Assembly: GCF_002218195.1 (NCBI RefSeq)
Contig: NZ_CP022336.1
Coordinates: forward strand, 1,178,001-1,242,000
Direction: 5' to 3'
DNA length: 64,000 nt
DNA from: Sphingorhabdus sp. SMR4y
Lineage (GTDB): Bacteria > Pseudomonadota > Alphaproteobacteria > Sphingomonadales > Sphingomonadaceae
The position numbers were made by a program, and so were the translations under genes. The notes under the pieces were generated by a model that searched no databases, was not told where the DNA came from, and was given only the letters and a program-made list of their open reading frames with translations. Of the stretch, positions 51,407 to 62,344 are shown piece after piece (within the stretch, counting starts at the first letter, position 1; the number at the start of each line of letters is the position of its first letter).

Positions 51407-51981
51407 AGCGAACTCCCCATGACAAAGGCCGGAATGGCAGAGATTAGCGGAAGGGCGATGATCGCCAGCTGGCGTCTGCGACTCTCGGTCATCAGCACCA
51501 GAAAGGCCAGGATCGTCCAAGCAAGCGGCGCGGCGAAAAGCGCCAGCACATTGGCATTGCCTTCACTGGCACCCATCAGCAGCGCGAGCCACCGCGTGGT
51601 GATAGCGAGTGCGATGGAGGATATCATCGCGGCAACCACGATCAGTAAAAATGTAACGATCCGTCCTCCGATGCGCAGCGGCTCATCGCCTTCGGGTAGC
51701 ATCCCTGCCCTGCGGCTGGACGGCTTGCGCCTGGCCGGCGGCGACTGCCAGGCCGCGATGGCGAGGATGGCGAAAGCCGCCCCCATCGCCCAAAGCGCCA
51801 TGACCGATATGCCCCAAGCGCCAGCAGTTGCCGCTCCCGCGAAAAGGGAGAACACGAGCAGAAGCCAGCCCAGACCATTGAGAGCCGGCGATCGGCGCGG
51901 TCTCGCCCACGAAAAGCGCAAGACCAGAATTGCGGCAACCGCGGCTACCGACCCGGCGACAAAGAATATCTCGTCCGACAT
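51403..51981 (-). CDS. Hypothetical inner-membrane protein of iron operon
   Basis: 192 residues, about five hydrophobic segments (FFVAGSVAAVAAILVLRF, LGWLLLVFSLFAGAATAGAW, AAMISSIALAITTRWLALLM and others), with an Arg-rich cytoplasmic loop (PPARRKPSSRRAG). I recognise no characterised family. Its ATG shares one base with the TonB-receptor stop (TGATG), and its stop overlaps the PepSY start, so it is part of a coupled three-gene iron uptake operon. Role unknown. Confidence 0.75.
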   Translation of the reverse strand: MSDEIFFVAGSVAAVAAILVLRFSWARPRRSPALNGLGWLLLVFSLFAGAATAGAWGISVMALWAMGAAFAILAIAAWQSPPARRKPSSRRAGMLPEGDEPLRIGGRIVTFLLIVVAAMISSIALAITTRWLALLMGASEGNANVLALFAAPLAWTILAFLVLMTESRRRQLAIIALPLISAIPAFVMGSSL

Positions 51982-54068
51982 CAGAAACGGTAGCTGACCG
52001 TGCCCATGATATTCCGCTCGCTGCCCATGAAGCAGTCGCCGCGCGCCAGACAGGCCGAATAATGGCGTTTGTCGAACAGGTTGGTGGCGTTCAGCGCAAA
52101 GCTCCAGTTGGCATAGGTCACTTCCGCCAGCATATCGACCAAAGTGTAGGACGGGGTCAGGACTCCATCGGGAAAGGCTGGCCCGAAAGAGCGCTGCTTG
52201 CCAACATGACGCACGCCGCCGCCAAGCAGCAGACTGGTGTCATTGCCCAGCGCAAAGCCCTTGGTTGTCCAGAGTGAAGCATTGAATTTCGGCACATTGT
52301 CGAGCTGCTGCCCGGTGCCCTCCACCTCGGCCTCATTATAGCTGGCGTTGGCGATCACCGTGAATTCGCCCGGCAGCGAGACATTGCCTTCGAACTCGAC
52401 ACCCTTTGAGGTCATTGACCCGATCTGGATCTGGTCGAACGGGTCGGCCGTGCTGTCATCCGAAACCGGCCGGTTGCTTTCCTTAATATGATAGCCAGTG
52501 ACGGTCATCAATATATTGTCAGCCGGGTGGAACTTGATCCCCGCCTCGAACTGGCGACCCGCCTTGGGAATGAAGGCGCTGCCGTCGCTGGCGGTTCCGG
52601 CGATCGGTTCGAAACTCTCGGTGTAGCTGAAGAAAGGCGAGACGCCTTCGACCAGTTCGGCGATGATCCCGGCGCGGAAGGTCGTGGCTGCATCTTCGCG
52701 GGTCGTGCCGCCCATGCTCTGCGCGCTTGTCCAGTCGCGGCGCGCGCCGAGCACGATCGAAACGCGGTCGAAGAAGCGCATCTGGTTCTGCACGTAAATC
52801 CCGAGCTGGTCCTGATCGACATCTTCGGAGACATAGGTCGGTGTCGGCAGACCGCCGCCAAAATCGGAAAGCGCGTCATAATCAATGTTGTAAATATCGA
52901 TTGTCTCGTATCCGAAACCGCCCGTCTTGTGGACCGAGTTGAAACTGAAATCGATACCGGCAAGTAGCGTATGTTCAACATTGGATCCGGTGTTGAAGTT
53001 GAACTGGACATTATTGTCGGTCGAGAAAACTTCCATCCGCGCGATGCTGCCGTCGGCATAGAGGCCGATTATCCGCTGGTCAGCGTCCAGAAAAGGGTTG
53101 GTCGGATTGGAATAATTGTTGGGATAATGGGTGAAATAAGTCAGGTCGCTGTCGATATAGCGCGCCTTGAGGTTGAGCTTGGCGGTCTCCCCGAATCGAT
53201 GTTCAAACAGCGCGGTTCCCTGCAGCAGGCGGCCGTCGTAACGATCCCAGCCGGGCTTGCCGACAAACAGATCGTTCGGCAGCTGGCCATTGGGATTGGG
53301 CAGGATCGTCCCGACCAGCGGCAAAAATTGTGATGTCGAACCGCTGTCATCTTCCTGATACAGGCCAATCAGCGTCAGATCCGTGTCGGGGGACGGCTTG
53401 AAACTGATCGATGGCGAGACCATTATCCGGTCGTCCGGCACATAGTCGGTTTGCGTGCCGGCGTCGCGGACACGGGCGACGACCCGCGCCGCGACCGTAT
53501 CGCTCAATGGACCGGTAACATCGACCAGCGCTTCCTTGCGATCGAACGAGCCATAGCGCAGCGAGACTTCCCCACTTGCTTCGAACTCGGGTCGCTTGGA
53601 AACCAGATTGACGATCCCGCCGAGCGCGCCCTGGCCGAACAGAACCGATGCCGGCCCCCGGACCAGTTCGACCTGATCAAAATTATAGGGGTCGGCGCGG
53701 ATGCTGGCATAAAAACTGTATATATCGCGCATGCCGTCGCGGAACTGCAGCGCGTTGATGCCGCGCACGAAGGCGCCGTCGACCCGGCTGTCCGGCCCAT
53801 AGGGATTGGCCGTCACACCGGATACATAATTCAGCGTATCGCCGATGCTGATGGCGCCCTGCGCAAGGAACAACTCGTCGTCGATTACCGTAATCGGCTG
53901 CGGCGTCTCGATAATCGGCGTATCAGTCTTGGTTGCGGTGCTGCTTTCCTCCAGCGCACCGGTGACAACGATGGTGCGTTGCTCCGCCGCGTCTGCAGCA
54001 TCAGCGGCAATAGCCGGCAAAGGAGAAAGCGCGCTTGCGCCCAGGATCACAGTTTTCAGAAGTCGCAT
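51981..54068 (-). CDS. TonB-dependent siderophore receptor
   Basis: 695 residues. Signal peptide LLKTVILGASALSPLPAIA; TonB-box-like RTIVVTG follows. Plug domain near residues 50-160 with VELVRGPASVLFGQGALGGIVN, then a 22-strand barrel. The C-terminal segment ACLARGDCFMGSERNI and terminal Phe (SYRF) with the Cys pair resemble FhuA/FoxA-class hydroxamate siderophore receptors. A Fur-box-like sequence lies 39 nt upstream of the start. First gene of a coupled operon with a small membrane protein and a PepSY protein. The exact siderophore cannot be told. Confidence 0.92.
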   Translation of the reverse strand: MRLLKTVILGASALSPLPAIAADAADAAEQRTIVVTGALEESSTATKTDTPIIETPQPITVIDDELFLAQGAISIGDTLNYVSGVTANPYGPDSRVDGAFVRGINALQFRDGMRDIYSFYASIRADPYNFDQVELVRGPASVLFGQGALGGIVNLVSKRPEFEASGEVSLRYGSFDRKEALVDVTGPLSDTVAARVVARVRDAGTQTDYVPDDRIMVSPSISFKPSPDTDLTLIGLYQEDDSGSTSQFLPLVGTILPNPNGQLPNDLFVGKPGWDRYDGRLLQGTALFEHRFGETAKLNLKARYIDSDLTYFTHYPNNYSNPTNPFLDADQRIIGLYADGSIARMEVFSTDNNVQFNFNTGSNVEHTLLAGIDFSFNSVHKTGGFGYETIDIYNIDYDALSDFGGGLPTPTYVSEDVDQDQLGIYVQNQMRFFDRVSIVLGARRDWTSAQSMGGTTREDAATTFRAGIIAELVEGVSPFFSYTESFEPIAGTASDGSAFIPKAGRQFEAGIKFHPADNILMTVTGYHIKESNRPVSDDSTADPFDQIQIGSMTSKGVEFEGNVSLPGEFTVIANASYNEAEVEGTGQQLDNVPKFNASLWTTKGFALGNDTSLLLGGGVRHVGKQRSFGPAFPDGVLTPSYTLVDMLAEVTYANWSFALNATNLFDKRHYSACLARGDCFMGSERNIMGTVSYRF

Positions 54069-54106
54069 TCATTTCCCTCACATTCCGATAATGCGCCACT
54101 TACTAT

Positions 54107-54121
54107 TGAGAATCATTTTCA
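54107..54121 (-). promoter_or_regulatory. Fur box upstream of the TonB-dependent receptor
   Basis: TGAGAATCATTTTCA matches the 7-1-7 palindrome TGANAATNATTNTCA exactly at all specified bases. It lies 39 nt before the receptor ATG, where Fur-Fe binding would block transcription. Iron-dependent regulation of the operon is therefore well supported, though not proved. Confidence 0.8.
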
Positions 54122-54371
54122 TTTGCAATAAGAATTCTGAATTCAATCTATATCATTGATGTTAATGGAAAATATTACCTACGATTTCATTTTACACCAG
54201 CACCTGGCATCCGCGAGAAATCGACAGGCTGGAATTTCGGGGCCGCTGATTGCGCGCCCAGCGCCCTGCCCCCCGCAATTAACCATCTGCGGATTCAGCC
54301 ACACCCTGCCCCGCTATCACCCGGAGCGAAGCAGCCCTTGCATATAGTCGCAAAGCGCTTAAATTATCGGC
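54122..54371. other. Divergent intergenic region
   Basis: 250 nt between the leftward receptor (with its Fur box) and the rightward hspQ. The left part is AT-rich; no gene is seen. The hspQ promoter should be near 54300-54360, but no strong -35/-10 pair or ribosome-binding site stands out. Confidence 0.3.
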
Positions 54372-54752
54372 ATGAACGCAATAGATCCCTTCAAGTCCGG
54401 CAACCCCCTGCCGCCCGACACACCCGCTATTCTGGACGCGCGCTTTGCCATTGGCGATGTGGTCCGGCACCGGATTTTCGATTTCCGCGGCGTGATCTAT
54501 GATATCGATCCGGTATTCGCCAATAGCGAAGAATGGTATGAAGCGATCCCAAAGGACTTGCAGCCGCCGAGAAACCAGCCCTTCTATCATCTGTTCGCGG
54601 AAAATGCCGACAGCAGCTATGTCGCCTATGTCAGCCAGCAGAATCTATTGCCGGACGACAGCGGAGAACCGGTCAGCCATCCCGATGTGGCGAGACTCTT
54701 TCGAGCGACGGAAGACGGCAAATATAAACTGCATCAAATCCATCGGCACTAG
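54372..54752 (+). CDS. hspQ: HspQ, heat-shock/hemimethylated-DNA-binding-type protein
   Basis: 126 residues. Family features: ARFAIGDVVRHRIFDFRGVIYDIDP near residues 23-47, EEWYEAIP, RNQPFYHLFAEN and VAYVSQQNLLPDDSGEPVSHP. The YccV/HspQ fold binds hemimethylated DNA in E. coli and, in Salmonella and Yersinia, acts as a Lon specificity factor. The extra N-terminal 20 residues are ordinary. The neighbouring gene is convergent and unrelated. Confidence 0.9.
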   Translation: MNAIDPFKSGNPLPPDTPAILDARFAIGDVVRHRIFDFRGVIYDIDPVFANSEEWYEAIPKDLQPPRNQPFYHLFAENADSSYVAYVSQQNLLPDDSGEPVSHPDVARLFRATEDGKYKLHQIHRH

Positions 54753-54797
54753 TCTGGACCGGCTTTGAATCCGCAGCCGTCAGGGAACTCGTCACGG

Positions 54798-55655
54798 TCA
54801 GGATTTGATCTTCCAACCCGATTTCAGCAGAAAATAGCAGACCAGCGTCAGGCCGATATTGATCGCCAGCAGGATCATCGCGCCCAGCACGACCGGTGAA
54901 TCCGCCTCTGCCAGAAAGCCATAGCGGAAACCGGAAATCGCGTAGAAGAACGGGTTGATATGGCTGACCGCCTGGAATGTCGGCGACAGCCGGTCGATCG
55001 AATAGAATGTGCCGGAGAGCAATGCCAGCGGCGCGACCACGAAATTGGTAACCGCTGCGGCATGGTCGAATTTTTCCGCCCAGATCGACGTCAACACACC
55101 GAGCAGCGACAGCATCGCCGCACCCATGGTGCCAAACCAAAGCACGGCCCACCAATGGGAAACACCGACATTCACACCCGGCCAGACAAACATCGCCAGC
55201 CAGACCGCAAAGCCGACCAGAGCAGCCCGTGTCATCGATGCCGCGACCAGCGCCGCCAGCAATTCACCAACCGAAAGCGGGGGCGTCAGATAGTCTACGA
55301 TCGTGCCCTGAATTTTGCCGACCAGCATCGAAAAACTGCTGTTTGCGAAAGCATTTTGCAACATGCCCATGCAGATCAGGCCCGGGGCGATGAAATCCGC
55401 GAACGGGACCCCCAGAACGGTGCGATCCGCGCGGCCCATGGCGACTGTAAAAATGATCAGAAACAACAATGTGGTGATCGAGGGCGCCCAGACCGTCTGC
55501 AACTGGACCTTGAAAAAGCGCCGGACCTCTTTCCAGTAGAGCGCTAAAAATCCCGCCCAGTTTACCCCGCGGATGACCGGAATTCCAGGTTCCGCAAAGC
55601 CCGGAGCATGTGCCGGTTTGTCTGTCATATTGTCATTTTCTGGTTGATCGAGCAT
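54798..55655 (-). CDS. ABC-2 type transporter permease
   Basis: 285 residues, six hydrophobic segments. ABC-2 family signature region: APLALLSGTFYSIDRLSPTFQAVSHINPFFYAISGFRYGF near residues 205-245. Such permeases export polysaccharide, lipid or drugs and need an ATP-binding partner. None lies next to it: hspQ is convergent and gcrA is divergent, so the ATPase must be encoded elsewhere. The ATG at 55655 has GGCGGGA 5 nt before it; an internal ATG at 55628 is less likely. Confidence 0.85.
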   Translation of the reverse strand: MLDQPENDNMTDKPAHAPGFAEPGIPVIRGVNWAGFLALYWKEVRRFFKVQLQTVWAPSITTLLFLIIFTVAMGRADRTVLGVPFADFIAPGLICMGMLQNAFANSSFSMLVGKIQGTIVDYLTPPLSVGELLAALVAASMTRAALVGFAVWLAMFVWPGVNVGVSHWWAVLWFGTMGAAMLSLLGVLTSIWAEKFDHAAAVTNFVVAPLALLSGTFYSIDRLSPTFQAVSHINPFFYAISGFRYGFLAEADSPVVLGAMILLAINIGLTLVCYFLLKSGWKIKS

Positions 55656-55797
55656 ATTCGTCCCGCCTATCGGCTCGCAGCGCCAATCACAACCCCATAT
55701 CGCGCCGAAATCGCGCCTGTATCAGACCAATATCATGGTTGTATAATCACCCTCTCGACCCTATATCCCCCATAACTCGAGATAATTAGGACTTTGC

Positions 55798-56472
55798 ATG
55801 GCTTGGACTGACGAGCGGATCGATTCGCTGAAGAAAATGTGGGAAAAAGGCCTGACTGCCAGCCAGATCGCTGAAGAACTGGGCGGCGTCAGCCGGAATG
55901 CCGTGATCGGCAAGGCGCATCGCCTTGGCCTGAAGTCGCGCCCGTCTCCGGTAAAGGCAAAGCCACAGACCAAGAAAGCCGCAAAACCGGCAGCCAAGCC
56001 GAAGAAGCCGCCTACAAAAAGTCCGACTGCGGCAAAGCCGAAGGAAGAGCATGTGGCACGTCGTGCCATGCCGCCCCCAACGCCGGCAGCCCGGACCCAT
56101 GCCGCACAACAGGCGCGGCAACCCAAGCATGACGGCCCGAAAATCGTTTCCGTCGGCCCCGGCGGCTTCCTTCGCCAGGGGCCTGGCGACCAGCAGGCGC
56201 CGATTCCGCCCGCACCGCCACGCCGTCTGGTTCCGGCCAAGCCGAGCGAGGAAATCGCCGACAAGACCAGTCTGCTCGACCTCAACGACAAAATCTGTCG
56301 CTGGCCGATCAACCATCCGGGCGAACCCGATTTTCATTTCTGTGGCGAGGAAGTGAATCCGGGATTCCCCTATTGCGTCGAACATTGCGGCCGGGCGTTC
56401 CAGGCCCAACTGCCACGTGGCGCTCGTCGTGCGCCTCCGCCGCTGCCATTTGGCGGCCCGCGGGTTCGCTAG
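55798..56472 (+). CDS. gcrA: GcrA cell-cycle regulator
   Basis: 224 residues. N-terminal DNA-binding helix-turn-helix (AWTDERIDSLKKMWEKGL, then IAEELGGVSRNAVIGKAHRLGL), a Lys/Pro/Ala-rich linker at about residues 50-90, and the C-terminal sigma70-contact domain with ICRWPINHPGEPDFHFC, CGEEVNPGFPYCVEHC. GcrA acts with sigma70 at promoters carrying CcrM-methylated GANTC in alphaproteobacteria. ATG with AGGA 8 nt upstream. The gene after it is parE, with a strong hairpin and a GACTC site in the gap. Confidence 0.95.
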   Translation: MAWTDERIDSLKKMWEKGLTASQIAEELGGVSRNAVIGKAHRLGLKSRPSPVKAKPQTKKAAKPAAKPKKPPTKSPTAAKPKEEHVARRAMPPPTPAARTHAAQQARQPKHDGPKIVSVGPGGFLRQGPGDQQAPIPPAPPRRLVPAKPSEEIADKTSLLDLNDKICRWPINHPGEPDFHFCGEEVNPGFPYCVEHCGRAFQAQLPRGARRAPPPLPFGGPRVR

Positions 56473-56505
56473 ACAAACGACCAGATCACGAGAATTTACG
56501 GTCCG

Positions 56506-58555
<2,050 letters not shown>

Positions 58556-58588
58556 TGACCACGGTCTGAGCCAGAATAGCAGCGGGAG

Positions 58589-59902
58589 ATGATGGTGCGG
58601 TACCTCTTTGTTTTCGCGCTCTGTCTTTTCTCCGCTTCACAGGCCTTTCCGTCAAACCCTGCGAATGCACAGACGCAAACGCCACAATCTCCTCAGCTTT
58701 CCAGTCGCGCCCATGATGTGCTGCGCCTGCTCCGGGGCGAGACAATAGAGGCAGAGGTATTCGACGAAAATTTCCGCAACGCCGTGCCCCCTGCCCGGTT
58801 CCGCGACCTCGTCCGGCAAGTGACGGAACAGCGCGGACCGCCACTGGCCATATCGTCCATCGATGCGCGAAACGGCAATGCGGCTATTCTCAAGATCCGC
58901 TACGCACGCTCCATCGCAACCGTCAACATCGACCTTGAGACAGATGCACCCCATCGCATATCGGGACTGCAGCTCACCGGTTTTGAAGCCATTGGCGATA
59001 CGATCGGCGAAGTCCTGGCGGCGATTGACGCTCTTCCCGGGCGTCAGGGCATATTGATCCAGCCGCTGGATGAGCCCGGCCTGCCCCCCACAGCCGCGCT
59101 TGATCCTGATGGACGCTATGCCATCGCCTCAACGGTCAAACTCTATATATTGGCCGAGCTCGACCGGTCGATACAGGCGGGCGAGAGGCAATGGTCCGAC
59201 GTCGTGCAGCTGGGGCCGAAATCGCATCCGTCCGGTATCAGCCAGAACTGGCCCGACCGGTCACCGGTCACGCTGCACACGCTGGCGACGCTGATGATCT
59301 CGATCAGCGACAATAGCGCTACCGACTCATTGATCCGGATCATCGGACAGGATGGTCTGGCCAATATCGTGCGGGCTTCTGGCCACCACAATCCGGACGA
59401 ACTTCAACCGCTGCTGATGACGCGCCAGGCATCCACCCTGAAAATGCCGGTCCACGCAGAACGGCGCGAACAATATCTGAACGGCAGCCCGGCCGAACGC
59501 GAGCAGCTGCTGGCAGAGTTCGACAGCGCCCTGACCCTGGACAGCCTCGATTCCCGCATATTGACCCACAAGCCCCTTTTCATCGATCAGCTGGAATGGT
59601 TTGCAAGCCCGGCGGATGTCGTCCGGTTACTCGACTATCTGCGTCTGAACGCAAGCAACGAGGCCCGACAAATATTGGCGATCAACCCCGGTATCGGAAA
59701 GGCTGCTGCGGAAAAATGGGAATATTTCGGTTACAAGGGCGGATCGGAACCCGGCGTGCTGTCCCTGAATTTCCTCTTGCGGTCTAAGACAGGGGGGAAT
59801 TACGCCGTCTCCGTTAACTGGAACGATAAGGAACTGTCGCTGCAGGAAAGCGACCTGCTGTCTCTGACCACGCGCATGGTGAACCTGTTGGCAGAGCAAT
59901 AG
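58589..59902 (+). CDS. Exported class A beta-lactamase-like serine hydrolase
   Basis: 437 residues. Signal peptide YLFVFALCLFSASQAFPS. An N-terminal roughly 120-residue domain precedes the beta-lactamase-like fold: SxxK in ASTVKLYILAEL (Ser near residue 183), SDN in ISISDNSATDSLI (near residue 236), and KGG in YKGGSEPGVL near residue 392. The KTG motif of true beta-lactamases reads KGG. Antibiotic hydrolysis is not certain; a peptidoglycan or ester hydrolase role is equally possible. Start is ambiguous: ATG at 58589, ATG at 58592 and GTG at 58595 all sit just after GGGAG. Confidence 0.82.
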   Translation: MMVRYLFVFALCLFSASQAFPSNPANAQTQTPQSPQLSSRAHDVLRLLRGETIEAEVFDENFRNAVPPARFRDLVRQVTEQRGPPLAISSIDARNGNAAILKIRYARSIATVNIDLETDAPHRISGLQLTGFEAIGDTIGEVLAAIDALPGRQGILIQPLDEPGLPPTAALDPDGRYAIASTVKLYILAELDRSIQAGERQWSDVVQLGPKSHPSGISQNWPDRSPVTLHTLATLMISISDNSATDSLIRIIGQDGLANIVRASGHHNPDELQPLLMTRQASTLKMPVHAERREQYLNGSPAEREQLLAEFDSALTLDSLDSRILTHKPLFIDQLEWFASPADVVRLLDYLRLNASNEARQILAINPGIGKAAAEKWEYFGYKGGSEPGVLSLNFLLRSKTGGNYAVSVNWNDKELSLQESDLLSLTTRMVNLLAEQ

Positions 59903-59918
59903 GCGGCAAGCCAGCAGG

Positions 59919-60716
59919 CTATGCGCCAGCCAGAGCCTCGACCAGCGCCTTCACCTTTTTCTGTCTCCACTGCGGCAGTGGTGCCATCAACCAGTAACCG
60001 CGCGACGAGACGCTATCCTCACCAATAATCTCGATCCGGCCCGCCGCCAGATCGCGCTGAACCAGCATTTTCGGCACCCAAGCATAGCCGAAACCATTGG
60101 CCGCCGCCTCGATTGCCAGGCCGCCATCGGCCACGCGCATCAGGGTTTCCTCGCCTTCAGAAATCGGGCAGCCGGGCCAGTCGATCTTGTTACCGCCCTT
60201 GAAACCCGGCGCGGCGACCTTCACAAACACGGTATCGCCGAGCATCTTGCCCTCATGCTGCCCCGGCCCGTCGCCAAGCCAGATCGCCACATCGAGATTG
60301 GCTTCGGTAAAATCGATTTCATTGTCGGCGGCCACCAGCGCGAAACTGGTATCGGGATTATCGGCGGAAAAGACAGACAGGCGCTGGTTGAGCCATTTCT
60401 GGGTAAAGTCGCGCGGTGCCGCGATCGTAAGCTTGTGCGACGACTGGCCCGATTGCATGGCCCGGACGGCTTCCTCGAACTGCAGAAAACCGGAGCGCAG
60501 GGCATCAAGGCCCGCAGCCGCTTCGTCGGTCAGTTCCAGGCCCTTGGGCGTGCGGCGAAACATCACCACGCCGAGCATATCTTCCAGCGCCCGGATCTGC
60601 TGGCCCACAGCCGCCGGTGTCACGGCCAGCTCGTCAGCCGCCTTGGTAAAGCTGAGATGTCGCGCAGCCGCGTCCAGCACCCGCAGCCCGTTGAGTGGCA
60701 AATGGGTGCGCTTCAT
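59919..60716 (-). CDS. LysR-type transcriptional regulator (GcvA-like)
   Basis: 265 residues from the ATG at 60716, which overlaps the apaG stop (ATGA); the frame extends to 60836 through apaG sequence. HTH at about residues 8-65 (LNGLRVLDAAARHLSFTKAADELAVTPAAVGQQIRALE), then a substrate-binding domain with FALVAADNEIDFTEANLDVAIW. It is about 30 residues shorter than usual LysR regulators. GcvA-like members regulate amino-acid metabolism or beta-lactamase (AmpR type); the convergent serine hydrolase 16 nt away is a tempting but unproved link, since classic AmpR genes are divergent from their targets. Confidence 0.85.
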   Translation of the reverse strand: MKRTHLPLNGLRVLDAAARHLSFTKAADELAVTPAAVGQQIRALEDMLGVVMFRRTPKGLELTDEAAAGLDALRSGFLQFEEAVRAMQSGQSSHKLTIAAPRDFTQKWLNQRLSVFSADNPDTSFALVAADNEIDFTEANLDVAIWLGDGPGQHEGKMLGDTVFVKVAAPGFKGGNKIDWPGCPISEGEETLMRVADGGLAIEAAANGFGYAWVPKMLVQRDLAAGRIEIIGEDSVSSRGYWLMAPLPQWRQKKVKALVEALAGA

Positions 60717-61117
60717 TGTTCGACCGTCGGTTCGGTGAGCGGGAATTGGGGAATGCGGACTTCGAAGGCCGGTGGCGTGCTGCCAACCATGACAAAATAC
60801 CCTTCCATCGAACCATTTGGCGTATTGAGCGGGCAACCGGAGACATAGTCATGCGATTTCCCTGGCCGGATGACCGGCTGTTCGCCGACCACACCGTCTC
60901 CGTCGACCATCTGCATTCCGCCCCGCGCGTCGCTGATCTGCCAATGCCGCGTCAGCAACTGCACCGCCGTGTCGCGATGGTTCTCGATCCGTATGTGATA
61001 GGCCCAGAACCAGCGGCTTCCATCAATATCGGACTGTTCCGGAAGGAATGTGACCGATACACGCACGGTCACCCCTTCGGTCGTCTCGGCAAAGGGAAAG
61101 AATGATTCCATGAGCAT
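60713..61117 (-). CDS. apaG: ApaG family protein
   Basis: 134 residues, the fibronectin-III-like ApaG fold: VRVSVTFLPEQSDIDGSRW, FWAYHIRIENHRDTAVQLLTRHW, and GVVGEQPVIRPGKSHDYVSGCPL, then GSMEGYFVMV. ApaG was linked to Co/Mg handling and diadenosine tetraphosphate metabolism; the molecular role remains unclear. It starts 9 nt after metZ and is coupled to lysR. ATGs at 61117 and 61111 are alternatives. Confidence 0.9.
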   Translation of the reverse strand: MLMESFFPFAETTEGVTVRVSVTFLPEQSDIDGSRWFWAYHIRIENHRDTAVQLLTRHWQISDARGGMQMVDGDGVVGEQPVIRPGKSHDYVSGCPLNTPNGSMEGYFVMVGSTPPAFEVRIPQFPLTEPTVEQ

Positions 61118-61126
61118 GATATAGAG

Positions 61127-62335
61127 TTAAAGCCCGACCGACGAAAGGGCCTGATCAAGATCACCGATCAAATCAATCGGATCTTCCAGCCCGACATTGA
61201 TCCGCAACATATCCTCGGTGATACCGATTTCCACGCGTGCCTCTTCGCCCAGTCCATGGTGGGTGGTCGAGGCCGGGTGGCACATCAGAGACCGGCTGTC
61301 GCCAATATTGTTCGAAATATCGATTAAGTTCAATGCGTTGAGTAGAGCGTGCGCCCGGGCCCGGCCACCGCCGACATAGAGCGAAAAGATCGGTCCGGCA
61401 GCCTCCATCTGGCTCATCGCCAGATTATGCTGCGGGTGGCTTGGCAGCCCCGGGTGCAATATTTTCTCTACCCGCTGCTCCAAAAACTTGCCCACTTCGA
61501 CCGCGTTGTTGCTCTGTCGCCGGATGCGCAGATCGAGCGTTTCCAGACCTTTGAGCACAACCCAGGCATTGAACGCGCTCAGGGTCGGCCCGGTGTTGCG
61601 GGTAAAGGCAAGCAGCGGGCCTTCGATAAATTCTTCCGTCCCGCAGACTGCCCCAGCAAGAACACGGCCCTGCCCGTCCATCATCTTGGTGGCGCTATAG
61701 GCGACCACATCGGCGCCATAGTCCATCGGTCGCTGCAGCACATTGGTGGCAAAAGCATTGTCGACCACGCTGGTGATGCCTTTGGATCGCGCCAGATCAC
61801 AGACGTTACGGATATCGATCACATCCATTGTCGGGTTGGCCGGCGTCTCGAAAAAGAAGACCTTGGTCTTCGGCGTGATCGCCTTTTCCCAATTCTCGAT
61901 ATCGCGGCCATCAACCACGGTCGTGTCGATGCCGAATTTGGGCAACAGGCTGTCGGTCAGCCAGCGACAGGAACCGAACAGGGCGCGACTGGCGACGACA
62001 TGATCGCCCGCTTCCAGCTGGCACAACAAGGCCGCGGTCATCGCCGCCATGCCCGATGCGGTGGCGCGGCAGGCTTCCGCGCCTTCCATGATCGCAATCC
62101 GCTCTTCCAGCATCTGCACCGTCGGATTTTGCAGGCGGCTGTAGGTCATGCCGTCCTGCTCGCCGTTAAAGCGGGCTGCGGCATCCTCAGCGCAGTCGTA
62201 GCTATAGCCAGATGTCAGGAACAGGGCTTCGGATGTCTCGCCAAATTCGCTGCGCATCGTGCCGCTGCGGATCGCCTGCGTCGCCGGACGCCAGTCCTTG
62301 GTGATTTCGCGATTTCGCCCGGTATTTCTCTTCAT
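61127..62335 (-). CDS. metZ: O-succinylhomoserine sulfhydrylase
   Basis: 402 residues, PLP-dependent Cys/Met metabolism family. Forms homocysteine from O-succinylhomoserine and sulfide. Seen: YSYDCAEDAAARFNGEQDGMTYSR near the N terminus, ETPANPTMDVIDI near residue 163, VVDNAFATNVLQRP, and the PLP lysine in YSATKMMDGQGR near residue 213. The LQNP and TGPTLSAFNAWV stretches fit MetZ better than MetB/MetC. It is 9 nt downstream of leuB and 9 nt upstream of apaG. Confidence 0.92.
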   Translation of the reverse strand: MKRNTGRNREITKDWRPATQAIRSGTMRSEFGETSEALFLTSGYSYDCAEDAAARFNGEQDGMTYSRLQNPTVQMLEERIAIMEGAEACRATASGMAAMTAALLCQLEAGDHVVASRALFGSCRWLTDSLLPKFGIDTTVVDGRDIENWEKAITPKTKVFFFETPANPTMDVIDIRNVCDLARSKGITSVVDNAFATNVLQRPMDYGADVVAYSATKMMDGQGRVLAGAVCGTEEFIEGPLLAFTRNTGPTLSAFNAWVVLKGLETLDLRIRRQSNNAVEVGKFLEQRVEKILHPGLPSHPQHNLAMSQMEAAGPIFSLYVGGGRARAHALLNALNLIDISNNIGDSRSLMCHPASTTHHGLGEEARVEIGITEDMLRINVGLEDPIDLIGDLDQALSSVGL

Positions 62336-62344
62336 GTCTCTGTC

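Noticed and set aside
62336-62344. SAM-II or similar riboswitch before metZ, common in alphaproteobacteria
   Set aside because: metZ follows leuB by only 9 nt, leaving no room for one.
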